A stretch of DNA of 61,609 bases from Rhodovarius crocodyli (GCA_945901085.1 CAMDJV010000022.1:1-61609), one strand, 5' to 3'; positions 1 to 8,820 are shown, numbered from the stretch's first letter. Translations and numbers: made by a program. Notes: a model not told the origin generated them from the letters alone.

Positions 1-408
1 TTCAGCCTGCCTTATTGCCTGGCTGCCGCGCTGCATGATGGCCCGCTGACCCCGGCGAGCTTCACGCCGCATGCCATTGCCCGGCCGGAGGTGCTCGACC
101 TGCTGGCCCGAACCGACATGCTGCTCGACCCAGCGCAGCCCGCCAGCCGTGCGATTGGTGACGCGGTGGAGACCGGCACGGTGCGCGTTTTCCTGCGCGA
201 TGGCACCATGCGCGAGGCCAGCGCTGTGACGCCGCATGGCCACCCGCGTGACCCGCTGAGTGCCGCCGAGCTGGAGGGCAAGTTCCGTGCCTGCGCAGCC
301 GCTGGGGCCCTGCCGAGCCAGGCCACGGAACAGGCGGTGGAACTCCTCGCACAATTCAACAGCCTCGACTCACCGGAGGCGCTGCTGCGGACGCTGGAGG
401 CGGCATAG
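1..408 (+). CDS. MmgE/PrpD family protein, C-terminal part (5' cut by window edge)
   Basis: The reading frame is open from the first base and stops at 406-408, leaving about 135 residues. It begins with FSLPYCLAAAL, the conserved S-x-PY-x-x-A-x-AL segment of the MmgE/PrpD family (2-methylcitrate dehydratase, iminodisuccinate epimerase and relatives). It ends with a GHPRDPLS segment followed by LEGKFRA, which is the usual C-terminal signature. Family members dehydrate or isomerise small di- and tricarboxylates in the cytoplasm. The N-terminal two-thirds lie outside the window, so substrate and start are unknown. It faces the minus-strand mandelate-racemase relic and CaiB gene, which also act on organic acids. 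Confidence 0.85.
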   Translation, partial: FSLPYCLAAALHDGPLTPASFTPHAIARPEVLDLLARTDMLLDPAQPASRAIGDAVETGTVRVFLRDGTMREASAVTPHGHPRDPLSAAELEGKFRACAAAGALPSQATEQAVELLAQFNSLDSPEALLRTLEAA

Positions 409-636
409 TCGCAAGGATCATGAACTATGAATAAGAGCCGGACTAGAACGCTGCGGAAATTGATAATAATCGAAAATATCGTGGACACGGCGTCACGGGC
501 GCAATCTATTTCAACGGCCTGTAATTGTCTATTTTGTCAGTGAACTCGGTCAGCAGCGCCGGGTACTTTTTCCTGGGCCTGCTTGCACCTGCTGTCCATA
601 AGCACAGCACTGGTCGCGTCGCAAAAAAGCGTTAAA
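409..636. other. AT-richer intergenic junction, no gene recognised
   Basis: This stretch lies between the MmgE/PrpD stop and the broken end of the racemase relic and is visibly richer in A and T than its neighbours. A short minus-strand frame ending near 517 reads like a protein tail (YPALLTEFTDKIDNYRPLK) but matches no family I know. It may be debris from whatever replaced the 3' part of the racemase gene. Confidence 0.4.
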
Positions 637-1032
637 TGCGGGGATCGCGTCGCGCGACTTGCCGAGCAGCTGTTAGAACGGCACGCCCAAAGCCTTGCCC
701 GCGATGTCCCACAGCGCGATATCCATCGCCCCGATTGCCCGCGGCGAGGTTTGCCGCACGCGCGACCAGATGCGCGCATTCAGCTTCTCGCGGTCGAAGG
801 GATCGAGGCCCAGCACCACCGGCTTCAGGCTTCGGATCAGCGCCGCGCCCTCTGCGTCCGCGCCATTCGTGGCGCTGCCGAGGAAGGCGTGGCCTGTCAC
901 GCCCTCATCCGTCTTGATGGCGAGCAGGCCGAGGATGCTCTCGCCGGTGCCCTGCGCGGCATGCGCGCCGTAGCTGATCTTGGGAATGCCGGTCCAGCGG
1001 AACAGCGTGAGCGTGACATCGGTGATCTTTAT
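637..1032 (-). pseudogene. Mandelate racemase/muconate lactonizing enzyme (enolase superfamily) N-terminal relic
   Basis: The minus strand encodes IKITDVTLTLFRW, then GAHAAQGTGES, AIGAMDIALWDIAGKALG and VPF, the N-terminal domain of a mandelate racemase/galactonate-dehydratase-type enzyme. Three lesions are visible. The expected ATG is ATA at 1030-1032. A TAA at 673-675 sits where the family has Tyr in F-Y-x-L-L-G, because the frame continues after it as QLLGKSRDAIPA. Homology then ends near 637, so the barrel domain with its metal ligands and catalytic lysine is missing. The ATA overlaps the TAA stop of the CaiB gene. One G-to-A change would convert an ancestral ATGA overlap into today's ATAA. 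It cannot make an active enzyme. Confidence 0.85.
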
Positions 1033-3368
1033 GCGCTGATCCTCTCCTGCGGCGGCGTGCTGCGCGGCTTGCGCTCGGCCGCCGGAATGGCCTCGGTGCC
1101 AATGACCTGGTCGGCCGTGAGGGCGGCGATGCGTTCGGCATCCAGTCCGAGCAGCCCGCCCAGGATGGCGTCGTTCTCCTGGCCCAGCGTGGGCGCCGCG
1201 CGCGTGATGGGCAGGGGCCCGCCGCGCAGGGGGCGGAAGGGCGCAGAGGGCAGCATGTGCCTGCCCATGAAGGGGCGCTCCGCCTCCTGCCAGAAGCCGC
1301 GGGCGAGGAGATGCGCGTCGTTCCGCAGCCCGGTGGGCCAGCGCACCACGCCGGCGGCGATGCCATGCGACTGCAAGCCCCTCATCGCCGCATCGGCGTC
1401 CTGGCCGCGCGTCCATTGGCCGATGATCGCTTCCAGCTCATCCTCTCGCGCGCGGCGTGCTTCGAGATCGAGGCTTGCGAGATCGGCGCGGCCCAGCAGC
1501 GTGCAAAGCCGTATCCAGGCCGTGTCATCGGTCACGGCGATGGCGAGCCAGCCTTCCGCGGCACAGGGGAAGGCGCCGTGCGGCGCCATCATCGGGTGCC
1601 GGTTGCCGCGCCGGGGGCCAGGGTCGCCGAGCGCTGATTGCGCGATCATCCACGGTGCGACAAGCGGGAACATGCACTCGACCTGCGCGAGGTCGATGTG
1701 CTGGCCCTCGCCCGTGGCCTTGCGGTGCAGCAGCGCGGTCAGCAGCGCAGCGGCGGCGTTCAGTCCACCCACGGGGTCGCCATAGGCGAGCTGGTTGGTC
1801 ATCGGCACGGCGTCAGGGGGGCCGGCCACGGTGGGCAGGCCCGAGGCGTGCTCCAGCGTCGAGCCATAGGCGCGCGCGTCGCGCCACGGGCCCTCCGCGC
1901 CGAAGGCGGGCATGGAAAGCATAACGAGGTCGGGCCTTGCGCGGCGCAGCACCGTGTAGTCCAGGCCGAGCTTGGGTAGCACCTCGCGCGCGTAATTTTC
2001 CACCACGGCGTCGCTTTCCGCCACCAGGCGCTGCAGCAGCGCCGCACCCTCGGGCCTGCTGAGGTCGAGCGTGATGCCGCGCTTGTTGCGGTTCTGAAAG
2101 GCGAAGCGCACATCCCGCTCATAGCGGCGCTCCTCAAAGAAGGCCGCGCGCGGATCCACGCCGCGCCACCAATCGGGATATTGGATCGCCTCGACCTTGA
2201 TAATCTCGGCCCCCAGATCACCCAGGCTGCGCGTGCAATAGGGCCCGGCCCAACCCATGGAGAGGTCCACGACGCGCAGCCCCTCCAAGGGCAGGCTCTG
2301 CACCGCCTTGGCGCCATACAGCGCGGGCGCCGCGGGTGGTTCCTGCTGCGGCACCGGCGCGTTGCGCGGCGGCGTGCGGGTGAGGCGCTGCGGCAGCGTC
2401 GGGCCCTCGAAGCGCAGACTGCCCAGGCGCACGCGCTGGAAGGCATCGCGCGCGCGATGCGTGGGCGTGGCCAGCAGCGTCGCCATCTCGGGCACGACGG
2501 CGAAGGGCAGGCGGCGGGCCAGCGCCTCCTCGAACCAGCTTTCGGCGGTACGTTCGAGCAGCTTTGCTGAGAAGATCGCATCCAGCCGGTCGGCCTGACG
2601 CATGCGGTCGAAGCCGACGATGAGGTCGGGATCCTGGCCGAGTTCGGGCAGCCCCAGCATCTCGCAATAGCTGCGCCACTGCGCGGGGGTGACGATGGTG
2701 ACGCCGAGCCAGCCCTCGCGGCAGCGATAGACGCCCATCGGGCAGGTCGGTGCGAAGCGGTTGATGCCGAGCCGCTGCTCCACCTCCGGGTTGGTCACGG
2801 CCTGCGCCGCCTGGTATTCGGCGATAGAGATATTCGCCTCGTGGATACTGGCTTCCATGCGCCGCCCGCCGCCGCCCCAAAGCGATCCCGCGGTGGCGAT
2901 GAAGGCGGCGATGCCGCCCAGAACCTCGCCCGCGATGCCGCCCAGCATGGCGGGTGGCCCTTCCACAGGGCCGGTGCAGGCGAACACACCGGCCAGCGCG
3001 CGGCAGGTCACATCCGTTGCGGCGAAGCCTGCATAGGGACCGCTCTCGCCGAACCAGGAGATGCGCGTGGCAATGAGATGCGCGGGCAGCGCCTCATCGG
3101 GTGGTGGTGCCGCGCGCGCGTCCAGCAACACATGGCAGCCTGGCGCGAGTGCGGCGACGCTGCCGGTGGCGGCATGCTTGTTGGTGTTCAGCCAAGCCTG
3201 GAGCGCAGAGCGGCCTTGCACGAGCGGCCAGGCCGTGTGAAGCGGATCGTCGGGCGCGTCGAGCTTGCGCACCTCCGCGCCGAAATCGGCGAAGAGCTTT
3301 CCCGCATAGGCGAGCGCGGCACCGCCGCCCACTTCGAGCACGCGAATCCCGCTAAGGGCTTCTGCCAC
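1029..3368 (-). CDS. Tandem CaiB/BaiF family CoA-transferase (two-domain, 779 aa)
   Basis: Two CaiB-type (class III) CoA-transferase repeats lie in one chain. The first starts at LSGIRVLEVGG (about residue 5) and the second at LEGLRVVDLSMGWAGPYC (about residue 361). Single-domain family members are about 400 residues, so this is a head-to-tail fusion. Class III enzymes move CoA between organic acids through an aspartyl-CoA intermediate. The second repeat keeps that Asp in GQHIDLAQVE (about D559). The first has Glu at the matching place (GRRMEASIHE, about E172), so only one half may be catalytic. Start: the GTG at 3368 has AGGAGG six bases upstream; an upstream ATG at 3395 lacks a ribosome site. 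It would activate the acid handled by the neighbouring racemase relic or carboxylase. Confidence 0.9.
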   Translation of the reverse strand: MAEALSGIRVLEVGGGAALAYAGKLFADFGAEVRKLDAPDDPLHTAWPLVQGRSALQAWLNTNKHAATGSVAALAPGCHVLLDARAAPPPDEALPAHLIATRISWFGESGPYAGFAATDVTCRALAGVFACTGPVEGPPAMLGGIAGEVLGGIAAFIATAGSLWGGGGRRMEASIHEANISIAEYQAAQAVTNPEVEQRLGINRFAPTCPMGVYRCREGWLGVTIVTPAQWRSYCEMLGLPELGQDPDLIVGFDRMRQADRLDAIFSAKLLERTAESWFEEALARRLPFAVVPEMATLLATPTHRARDAFQRVRLGSLRFEGPTLPQRLTRTPPRNAPVPQQEPPAAPALYGAKAVQSLPLEGLRVVDLSMGWAGPYCTRSLGDLGAEIIKVEAIQYPDWWRGVDPRAAFFEERRYERDVRFAFQNRNKRGITLDLSRPEGAALLQRLVAESDAVVENYAREVLPKLGLDYTVLRRARPDLVMLSMPAFGAEGPWRDARAYGSTLEHASGLPTVAGPPDAVPMTNQLAYGDPVGGLNAAAALLTALLHRKATGEGQHIDLAQVECMFPLVAPWMIAQSALGDPGPRRGNRHPMMAPHGAFPCAAEGWLAIAVTDDTAWIRLCTLLGRADLASLDLEARRAREDELEAIIGQWTRGQDADAAMRGLQSHGIAAGVVRWPTGLRNDAHLLARGFWQEAERPFMGRHMLPSAPFRPLRGGPLPITRAAPTLGQENDAILGGLLGLDAERIAALTADQVIGTEAIPAAERKPRSTPPQERISA

Positions 3369-3407
3369 GCGCTTCCTCCTGATTTTTTTAAACATAGATC
3401 CAGAGGG

Positions 3408-3635
3408 CTACGCGGCGTCAAGCGGCGGTGTGGCCGCGTTGATGGCTGGAAGTCGCCGCAGCTGCGCATCCGCATAGACCCAGATGTCCCGCTGGACATC
3501 GTGCCCCGCGAGCGAAACTTCGGCACGGCACAGCGCGCGGATCACCTCATGGTGCGGGTGATCCTCGCGCTGGTGGAGGAAGCGCGGCTGCATTAGGCCG
3601 GCGTTGAGCGGGACGCATTGCCGCCAGGTTTTCAT
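3408..3635 (-). CDS. Possible short or remnant coding sequence, not recognised
   Basis: A 75-codon minus-strand frame ends 40 bases upstream of the CaiB start. From about codon 9 on its codons end mostly in G or C, like real genes nearby, and it reads NAGLMQPRFLHQREDHPHHE then AEVSLAGHDVQRDIWVYAD. I do not recognise the family. The ATG at 3635 has no clear ribosome site, so this may be the tail of a lost longer gene. It could also be chance. Confidence 0.3.
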   Translation of the reverse strand: MKTWRQCVPLNAGLMQPRFLHQREDHPHHEVIRALCRAEVSLAGHDVQRDIWVYADAQLRRLPAINAATPPLDAA

Positions 3636-3666
3636 CCGGAGAGGTGTTGACAGGGGCGCGCATCTG

Positions 3667-3682
3667 TTTTCGAGTCCGAAAA
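3667..3682. promoter_or_regulatory. Perfect inverted repeat, candidate operator upstream of the carboxylase operon
   Basis: TTTTCGAGTCCGAAAA has two 6-base arms (TTTTCG/CGAAAA) around a 4-base centre. It lies 43 bases before the biotinyl-protein start, in the only region that can hold divergent promoters for the carboxylase and CaiB operons. No regulator gene is adjacent, so the binding protein is unknown. Confidence 0.35.
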
Positions 3683-3725
3683 GAATAAGGCGCAGGCTTC
3701 AACCGCGCCGTGAGGAAATGCGCGC

Positions 3726-3953
3726 ATGGCCGAGAACATCGTCACAATCCGGTCCGAAATTGGCGCTTTAGTGTGGAAGATCGCAGCACCGGCTGGCACG
3801 GCCCTGGCCGAGGATGACACCATCATCATCCTGGAATCCATGAAGATGGAGATTCCCATCATGGCGCCGCATGCCGGCACCGTGGTCGAGATCCTCGTTA
3901 CGGAAGGCCAACAGGTGGAGGAGGGCCAGGCCGTCGCCACCTTCCGGCCTTAG
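3726..3953 (+). CDS. Biotin carboxyl carrier (biotinyl-domain) subunit of an acyl-CoA carboxylase
   Basis: This is a stand-alone 75-residue biotinyl domain. The biotin attachment site ESMKME centres on Lys40, with the flat hammerhead pattern EIGALVWKIAAPAG before it and APHAGTVVEI after it. It carries carboxybiotin between the carboxylase and transferase subunits encoded directly downstream. The stop (TAG, 3951-3953) is followed after three bases by the next ATG, so the genes are co-transcribed. The start has GAGGAA eight bases upstream. Separate small BCCPs of this kind occur with acetyl-, propionyl-, geranyl- or methylcrotonyl-CoA carboxylases; the sequence alone does not decide which. Confidence 0.93.
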   Translation: MAENIVTIRSEIGALVWKIAAPAGTALAEDDTIIILESMKMEIPIMAPHAGTVVEILVTEGQQVEEGQAVATFRP

Positions 3954-3956
3954 GTC

Positions 3957-5339
3957 ATGGATGTGACGGTCCTCATCGCCAATCGCGGCGAGATCGCCGC
4001 CCGCATTGCCCGCACCTGTGCGCGGATGGCCATCCCCAGCGTCGCCGTCTATTCCGATGCGGATGCGACGGCGCTGCATGTCACGGCCGCTGACAGCGCG
4101 CAGCGGATCGGCTCGGCGCACCCGCGCGAGAGCTACCTCTGCATCCCCGCGATCATCGCGGCCGCCGAGCGCAGCGGCGCGCGCTACGTGCATCCGGGCT
4201 ACGGCTTTCTCTCCGAGAATGCCGACTTCGCCGAGGCCTGCGCGGCCGCCGGCCTCACCTTCATCGGCCCCTCGCCTGCCGCCATCCGCGCCATGGGCGG
4301 CAAGGCCGCAGCTCGCCTGCTGGCCGAGGCGTCCGGCGTGCCGTGCCTGCCGGGTGACGCGGGTGCCGACCAGTCGGAGGAAGCGCTACTGGCTGCCGCC
4401 ACGCGCATCGGCTTTCCGGTGATGGTGAAGGCCGTCGGCGGTGGCGGGGGGCGCGGCATGCGCCGCGTGGCTGATGCAGCTGCCTTCCCCGCGGCGCTGG
4501 CCGCCGCCCGGCGTGAGGCCGCCATCTTCGGCGATGACCGCATGCTCATCGAAAAGCTTGTGGAATCCGCGCGTCATATCGAGGTGCAGATCCTCGCCGA
4601 CAGCCACGGCAACGTGCTGCACCTGCACGAGCGCGACTGCACCCTGCAGCGACGCCACCAGAAGCTGGTGGAGGAATGCCCCGCACCCGGCATGGACGCG
4701 GCGTTGCGCGCCGAACTCGGCCGCCGCGCCTGCGCCCTGGCCCGTGCCGTCGGCTATGTCGGCGCGGGCACCGTCGAGTTCATCGCCGAAGCGCCCCTGC
4801 GGGCCGAAAGCATCTGGTTCATGGAGATGAACACCCGCCTCCAGGTGGAGCATCCGGTCACGGAAATGGTGACTGGTCTCGATCTTGTGGAATGGCAGTT
4901 GCGCATCGCGCGCGGCGAGGCGCTGCCGTTCACCCAAGCCGATATCCGCCTTGATGGCCATGCGGTAGAGGCACGGCTTTGCGCCGAGGATCCTGCACGG
5001 CAATTCCTGCCCTCACCGGGCCATCTCACCGCGCTCAGCCTTCCCGCGGAGGCACCCGGCCTGCGCGTCGATTCCGGCGTACGCGTGGGTGACATCGTGA
5101 CCGCCTACTACGATTCCATGCTGGCCAAGATCATCGTTCACGCCCCCACCCGCGCGCTGGCCTTGCAGCGCCTGGCCGATGCGCTGGATTCATGCCGGAC
5201 CGGGGGCGTGCGTCTGAACGCCGGCTTCCTCGCCGCAGCACTCCGCAGCGATGAAATGCGTGAGGCGCGCATGGACACAGGCTTTCTGGAATCCGCGCGA
5301 AAGCGCCTCGTCGAATCCGCGTTGAAGGAACCCGCCTGA
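3957..5339 (+). CDS. Biotin carboxylase subunit of acyl-CoA carboxylase
   Basis: This 460-residue ATP-grasp enzyme carboxylates biotin on the BCCP using ATP and bicarbonate. Seen in order: the N-terminal ANRGEIAARI segment, HPGYGFLSEN (about 79-88), the glycine-rich ATP loop VGGGGGRGMRR (about 160-170), HERDCTLQRRHQK (about 224-236) with the catalytic-site arginines, EMNTRLQVEHPVTE (about 290-303) and the C-terminal domain ending near VESALKEPA. Length is normal for a separate biotin carboxylase subunit; there is no fused BCCP because that is the preceding gene. Only one base separates its stop from the transferase ATG, which implies translational coupling. Confidence 0.95.
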   Translation: MDVTVLIANRGEIAARIARTCARMAIPSVAVYSDADATALHVTAADSAQRIGSAHPRESYLCIPAIIAAAERSGARYVHPGYGFLSENADFAEACAAAGLTFIGPSPAAIRAMGGKAAARLLAEASGVPCLPGDAGADQSEEALLAAATRIGFPVMVKAVGGGGGRGMRRVADAAAFPAALAAARREAAIFGDDRMLIEKLVESARHIEVQILADSHGNVLHLHERDCTLQRRHQKLVEECPAPGMDAALRAELGRRACALARAVGYVGAGTVEFIAEAPLRAESIWFMEMNTRLQVEHPVTEMVTGLDLVEWQLRIARGEALPFTQADIRLDGHAVEARLCAEDPARQFLPSPGHLTALSLPAEAPGLRVDSGVRVGDIVTAYYDSMLAKIIVHAPTRALALQRLADALDSCRTGGVRLNAGFLAAALRSDEMREARMDTGFLESARKRLVESALKEPA

Positions 5340-5340
5340 C

Positions 5341-6900
5341 ATGACCTGGCAACCCGAACTCGACGAACTGCGACTGCGCGAGGCTCATGCGAAGATGCTG
5401 GGCGGCGCCGACAAGATCGCGCGGCAGCATGCGGGTGGGCGCCTCACCGTGCGCGAGCGCATCGATGGCCTGGCCGATGCCGGCACCTTCCACGAGATCG
5501 GCGCCATCGCCGGCAAGGCCGAGTATGACGCGGCGGGCAACCTCACCAGCCTCACGCCGTCCAACTGCGTGATGGGGCGCGCGCAGATCGACGGCCGGCC
5601 CGTCATGCTGCTTGGCGACGACTTCACCGTGCGCGGCGGCTCGGCGGATGCGACCATCCGCGAGAAGCCGATCATGGCAGAGCGCATGGCCTACGAGTTC
5701 CGCCTGCCGCTGATCCGCATCATCGAGGGCTCGGGTGGCGGCGGTTCGGTCAAGACGATCGAGACGACGGGGCGCGCGAACCTTCCAGGCGGCGTGGGCG
5801 GGGGTGCGCTCTACCATTACACGGGCGCCAATCTGAGCATGGTGCCGGTGGTGGGCCTGGGGCTGGGCTCCGTCGCTGGATTGGGTGCCGCACGATTGGC
5901 CGCCACGCATTATTCCATCATGACCAAGAACACCTCGGCGATGTTCGTGGCGGGCCCGCCCGTGGTGAAGCGTCTGGGCGAGGACCTGACCAAGCAGGAA
6001 CTGGGCGGCTGGGAAATCCAGACCAAGGCAGGCGCGGTGGACCATGCGGTGGACAGCGAGGAGGAAGCCTTCGCCTGCGCGCGGCGCTTTCTCTCCTACC
6101 TGCCGTCTTCCGTTTACGGCACGCCACCCGTGACCCCCTGCGACGATGATCCGAACCGCCGCGACGAGAAGCTGTTCAAGGCCATCCCGCGCGACCGCCG
6201 GCGCGTTTACCAGATGCGCCCGATCATCGACACTATCGTGGATAAGGGCAGCTTCTTCGAGATGGGTCGTATGTTCGGCCGCAGCGTCATCACCGGCTTC
6301 GCGCGCTTCAACGGCATGCCCGTGGCGCTGATGGCGAGCGACCCGTTCTTCTATGGCGGCTCCTGGACGGCGGATGCCTGCGCCAAGGTGATCCGCTTCG
6401 TCGACCTCGCCGAAACCTTCCACATGCCCGTCATCTACCTGCAGGACTGCCCAGGCTTCATGGTAGGGCTGGAGGCCGAGAAGGCGGCGACTATCCGCCT
6501 GGGCGTGCGCGCCATGGCGGCGGTGAACCAGACGACGGTGCCCTGGTGCACCATGATCATCCGCAACGCCTTCGGCGTCGCTGGTGTGGTGCACCAGCCG
6601 GCTGGCCGCCTCTCGTTGCGCTACGCCTGGCTTTCCGCGCGCTGGGGCTCGCTGCCGCTCGAGGGCGGCATCGAGGCGGGCTATGCGGCTGACCTGGCCG
6701 CGGCGGATGACCGCGATGCCAAGCTGGCCGAGATCGAGGACCGACTGAACCTGCTCCGCAGCCCCTTCCGCACCGCCGAGACCTTCTGGGTGGAGGAGAT
6801 CATAGACCCTCGCGACACGCGCCGGCTGTTGTGCGACTTCGCGCAGCTCGCACAACCGCTGCTCACGCCCACCCCCTCTGCGGTGAAGATGCGGCCATGA
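5341..6900 (+). CDS. Acyl-CoA carboxylase carboxyltransferase (beta) subunit
   Basis: This 519-residue crotonase-fold carboxyltransferase transfers CO2 from carboxybiotin to an acyl-CoA. The N-terminal half contains RIDGLADAGTFHEIG and IIEGSGGGGSVKT. The C-terminal half contains DPFFYGGSWTADACAKV, a CPGFMVG segment and FGVAGVVHQP. These are the two acyl-CoA and biotin subsites of the propionyl/methylcrotonyl-type family. It completes a compact BCCP-BC-CT set. Two Bug binding proteins follow, the first overlapping its stop by ATGA. Substrate is not determinable; the CaiB-type transferase opposite suggests an imported organic acid is first converted to its CoA ester and then carboxylated. Confidence 0.92.
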   Translation: MTWQPELDELRLREAHAKMLGGADKIARQHAGGRLTVRERIDGLADAGTFHEIGAIAGKAEYDAAGNLTSLTPSNCVMGRAQIDGRPVMLLGDDFTVRGGSADATIREKPIMAERMAYEFRLPLIRIIEGSGGGGSVKTIETTGRANLPGGVGGGALYHYTGANLSMVPVVGLGLGSVAGLGAARLAATHYSIMTKNTSAMFVAGPPVVKRLGEDLTKQELGGWEIQTKAGAVDHAVDSEEEAFACARRFLSYLPSSVYGTPPVTPCDDDPNRRDEKLFKAIPRDRRRVYQMRPIIDTIVDKGSFFEMGRMFGRSVITGFARFNGMPVALMASDPFFYGGSWTADACAKVIRFVDLAETFHMPVIYLQDCPGFMVGLEAEKAATIRLGVRAMAAVNQTTVPWCTMIIRNAFGVAGVVHQPAGRLSLRYAWLSARWGSLPLEGGIEAGYAADLAAADDRDAKLAEIEDRLNLLRSPFRTAETFWVEEIIDPRDTRRLLCDFAQLAQPLLTPTPSAVKMRP

Positions 6901-7853
6901 AATGCCTGATTCTTCTTGCGGGATTGCTGCTGAGTCTTCCTGTCGCGGCACAAACCTTCCCTGAGCGCACACCGCGCATCCTCGGCGGCTTCGCGGCCGG
7001 CGGCACGAGCGACATCGTCAACCGCATCCTCGCCGAAAGCGCCGCCACAACGCTGGGCATGCGTCCGGTGGTCGAGGTGAAGACCGGCGCCAACGGCTTT
7101 ATCGCCGCCGCCGAGGCCGTTCGCAGCCCGCATGATGGGCACACCATCGTGCAATGCTCGACCGGGCTGCTGACCATCACGCCGGAACTGCCCGGCGCGA
7201 ACATGGCGATCGACCCGAACCGCGACCTAATCCCCATCGCCAACTTCGCGCATTCCACGCAGGTGATGGTGGTGGCGACGAACTCGCCTTACCGCACGGT
7301 GGCCGATTTTCTGGCCGCCGCCCGTGCCCGCCCTGGCACGCTGACCTATGCGAGTGCGGGCATCGGCGCCGTCTCCCACCTCTCGGGCGCGCGTCTCGAA
7401 CGGATGGCGGGCGTGCAGCTTGTGCACGTGCCCTATCGCGGTGCAGCACTCGGCGTGCTCGACGTGATGGCCGGGCGTGCCGACACCATCATCACCAACC
7501 TGGGCGACGCCGCGGCGCAAATCCGTGCCGGCGAGATGCGCCTGCTCGCCTTCGCCGATGGCATCGGCTCGCCCGCCTATCCCGGCGTGCCGCAAATCAG
7601 CGAGGCGGTGCCGGGCTATGCCGTCAGCGGCTGGTTCGGCTTTTGCGCCCCGCGGGGCACGCCGGAGGCCGTGGTTGGCCGCTGGTCCGAGGCAATTCGC
7701 ATCGCCACGCAAGACCCGACGACGCAGCGTCGCTTCTCCGAAAGCGGCCTGGTGCCGCGCTACGAGGCGCCCGCCACCTTCAGCGCCACAATCGCCGGCG
7801 ATCGCGCGATCTGGCGCGACGTGATCCGCGGCGCCAGCATCCGCGTCGAATAG
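6897..7853 (+). CDS. Bug/TctC-family tripartite tricarboxylate transporter substrate-binding protein
   Basis: This is a 318-residue periplasmic binding protein. The signal peptide MKCLILLAGLLLSLPVAAQ is followed by the Bug fold. Family marks are PRILGGFAAGGTSD near the start, where most members have a V-x-x-x-PGG loop, then VEVKTGANGFIAAEAV and later VPYRGAALGVLDVMAGR. Its ATG overlaps the carboxyltransferase stop (ATGA), so it belongs to the carboxylase operon and probably presents the substrate. No TctA/TctB membrane genes are in the window, so it must use a permease encoded elsewhere or act as a sensor component. Confidence 0.9.
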   Translation: MKCLILLAGLLLSLPVAAQTFPERTPRILGGFAAGGTSDIVNRILAESAATTLGMRPVVEVKTGANGFIAAAEAVRSPHDGHTIVQCSTGLLTITPELPGANMAIDPNRDLIPIANFAHSTQVMVVATNSPYRTVADFLAAARARPGTLTYASAGIGAVSHLSGARLERMAGVQLVHVPYRGAALGVLDVMAGRADTIITNLGDAAAQIRAGEMRLLAFADGIGSPAYPGVPQISEAVPGYAVSGWFGFCAPRGTPEAVVGRWSEAIRIATQDPTTQRRFSESGLVPRYEAPATFSATIAGDRAIWRDVIRGASIRVE

Positions 7854-7866
7854 GAAGAGACGCATC

Positions 7867-8820
7867 ATGGCCCGCCGCTTCATCCTCGCCGCAGTTCTCG
7901 CACTGGTCCCCGCGCTGGTTTCCGCGCAGGAACGCCCGCCCCGCATTCTCGCAGGCTTCGCGCCCGGCGGCACCGGCGACCTTGTGGCGCGGCTGATCGC
8001 CGAGGGCATCGGCAACGTCACCGGCACGCGCGTCATCGTGGAGAACCGCACCGGGGCCAATGGCCTCATCGCCGCTGAAGTCGTTGCGCGCGGGCCGGCC
8101 GATGGCGCGACGCTGCTGCAATGCCCGATGGGCAGCATGACCATCAGCCCAGCACTTCCCGGCGCCGTCTTACCGATCGATCCGCGCACGGAACTGATCG
8201 GTGTCGCGAATATCGCGCTCTCCAGCTATGGCGCGGTGACCGGCGCGCAAGGCCCCTACCGCTCGATGGCCGAGGTGGTCGCCGCGGCGCGCGCCCGGCC
8301 CGGCAGCATCACCTATGCCAGCGCCGGCGTCGGCTCCGCGCAGCACCTGACGGGCGCACGCCTAGCGGCGATGGCGGGGCTGGAACTGGTACACGTGCCC
8401 TATCGCGGCGCAGCGCCCGCCTCGCTCGATGTCATCGCCGGACGGACAGACCTGCTCATCACCAATCTCGGCGACGTAGTGCGCCAGATCCAGGGCGGCG
8501 AGTTGCGGCTGCTGGCCCTGGCCGACGCACAGGGTGTGCCCGAATTCGCCAGCGCCCCGCGCCTCACCGATACCGTGCCCGGGCTGGAGGTGGCGGGCTG
8601 GTTCGGCCTCTGCGGCCCGCGCGGCATGCCCCGGGAGAGCATCCGCCGCTGGGCCGAGGCGACCGAGCGCGCCCTGCAGGACCCTACGCTGCGCCAGCGC
8701 CTGCTCGACAACGGCCTAACGCCGAACTTCGAGGGGCCGGATGAATTTGCCCTCCGCATGGAGCGCGACCGCCTCGCCTGGGGCGAGACGATCCGGCGCG
8801 CAAATATCCGAGCCGACTAG
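7867..8820 (+). CDS. Second Bug/TctC-family substrate-binding protein
   Basis: This 317-residue paralogue of the preceding gene starts 13 bases after its stop, with AAGAGACGC upstream. The signal peptide MARRFILAAVLALVPALVSAQ is followed by PRILAGFAPGGTGD, VENRTGANGLIAAEVV and VPYRGAAPASLDVIAGR. The two proteins share the same unusual AGF/GGF-A-x-GGT loop, which points to a local tandem duplication and probably related ligands. A third Bug start downstream (8878) is decayed. It again lacks a membrane partner in the window. Confidence 0.9.
   Translation: MARRFILAAVLALVPALVSAQERPPRILAGFAPGGTGDLVARLIAEGIGNVTGTRVIVENRTGANGLIAAEVVARGPADGATLLQCPMGSMTISPALPGAVLPIDPRTELIGVANIALSSYGAVTGAQGPYRSMAEVVAAARARPGSITYASAGVGSAQHLTGARLAAMAGLELVHVPYRGAAPASLDVIAGRTDLLITNLGDVVRQIQGGELRLLALADAQGVPEFASAPRLTDTVPGLEVAGWFGLCGPRGMPRESIRRWAEATERALQDPTLRQRLLDNGLTPNFEGPDEFALRMERDRLAWGETIRRANIRAD

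Noticed and set aside
5131-6972. 613-codon open frame on the strand opposite the carboxyltransferase gene
   Set aside because: It is antisense to a clear carboxyltransferase and biotin carboxylase end; the His/Arg/Ala-rich composition is typical of a mirror frame in GC-rich DNA.
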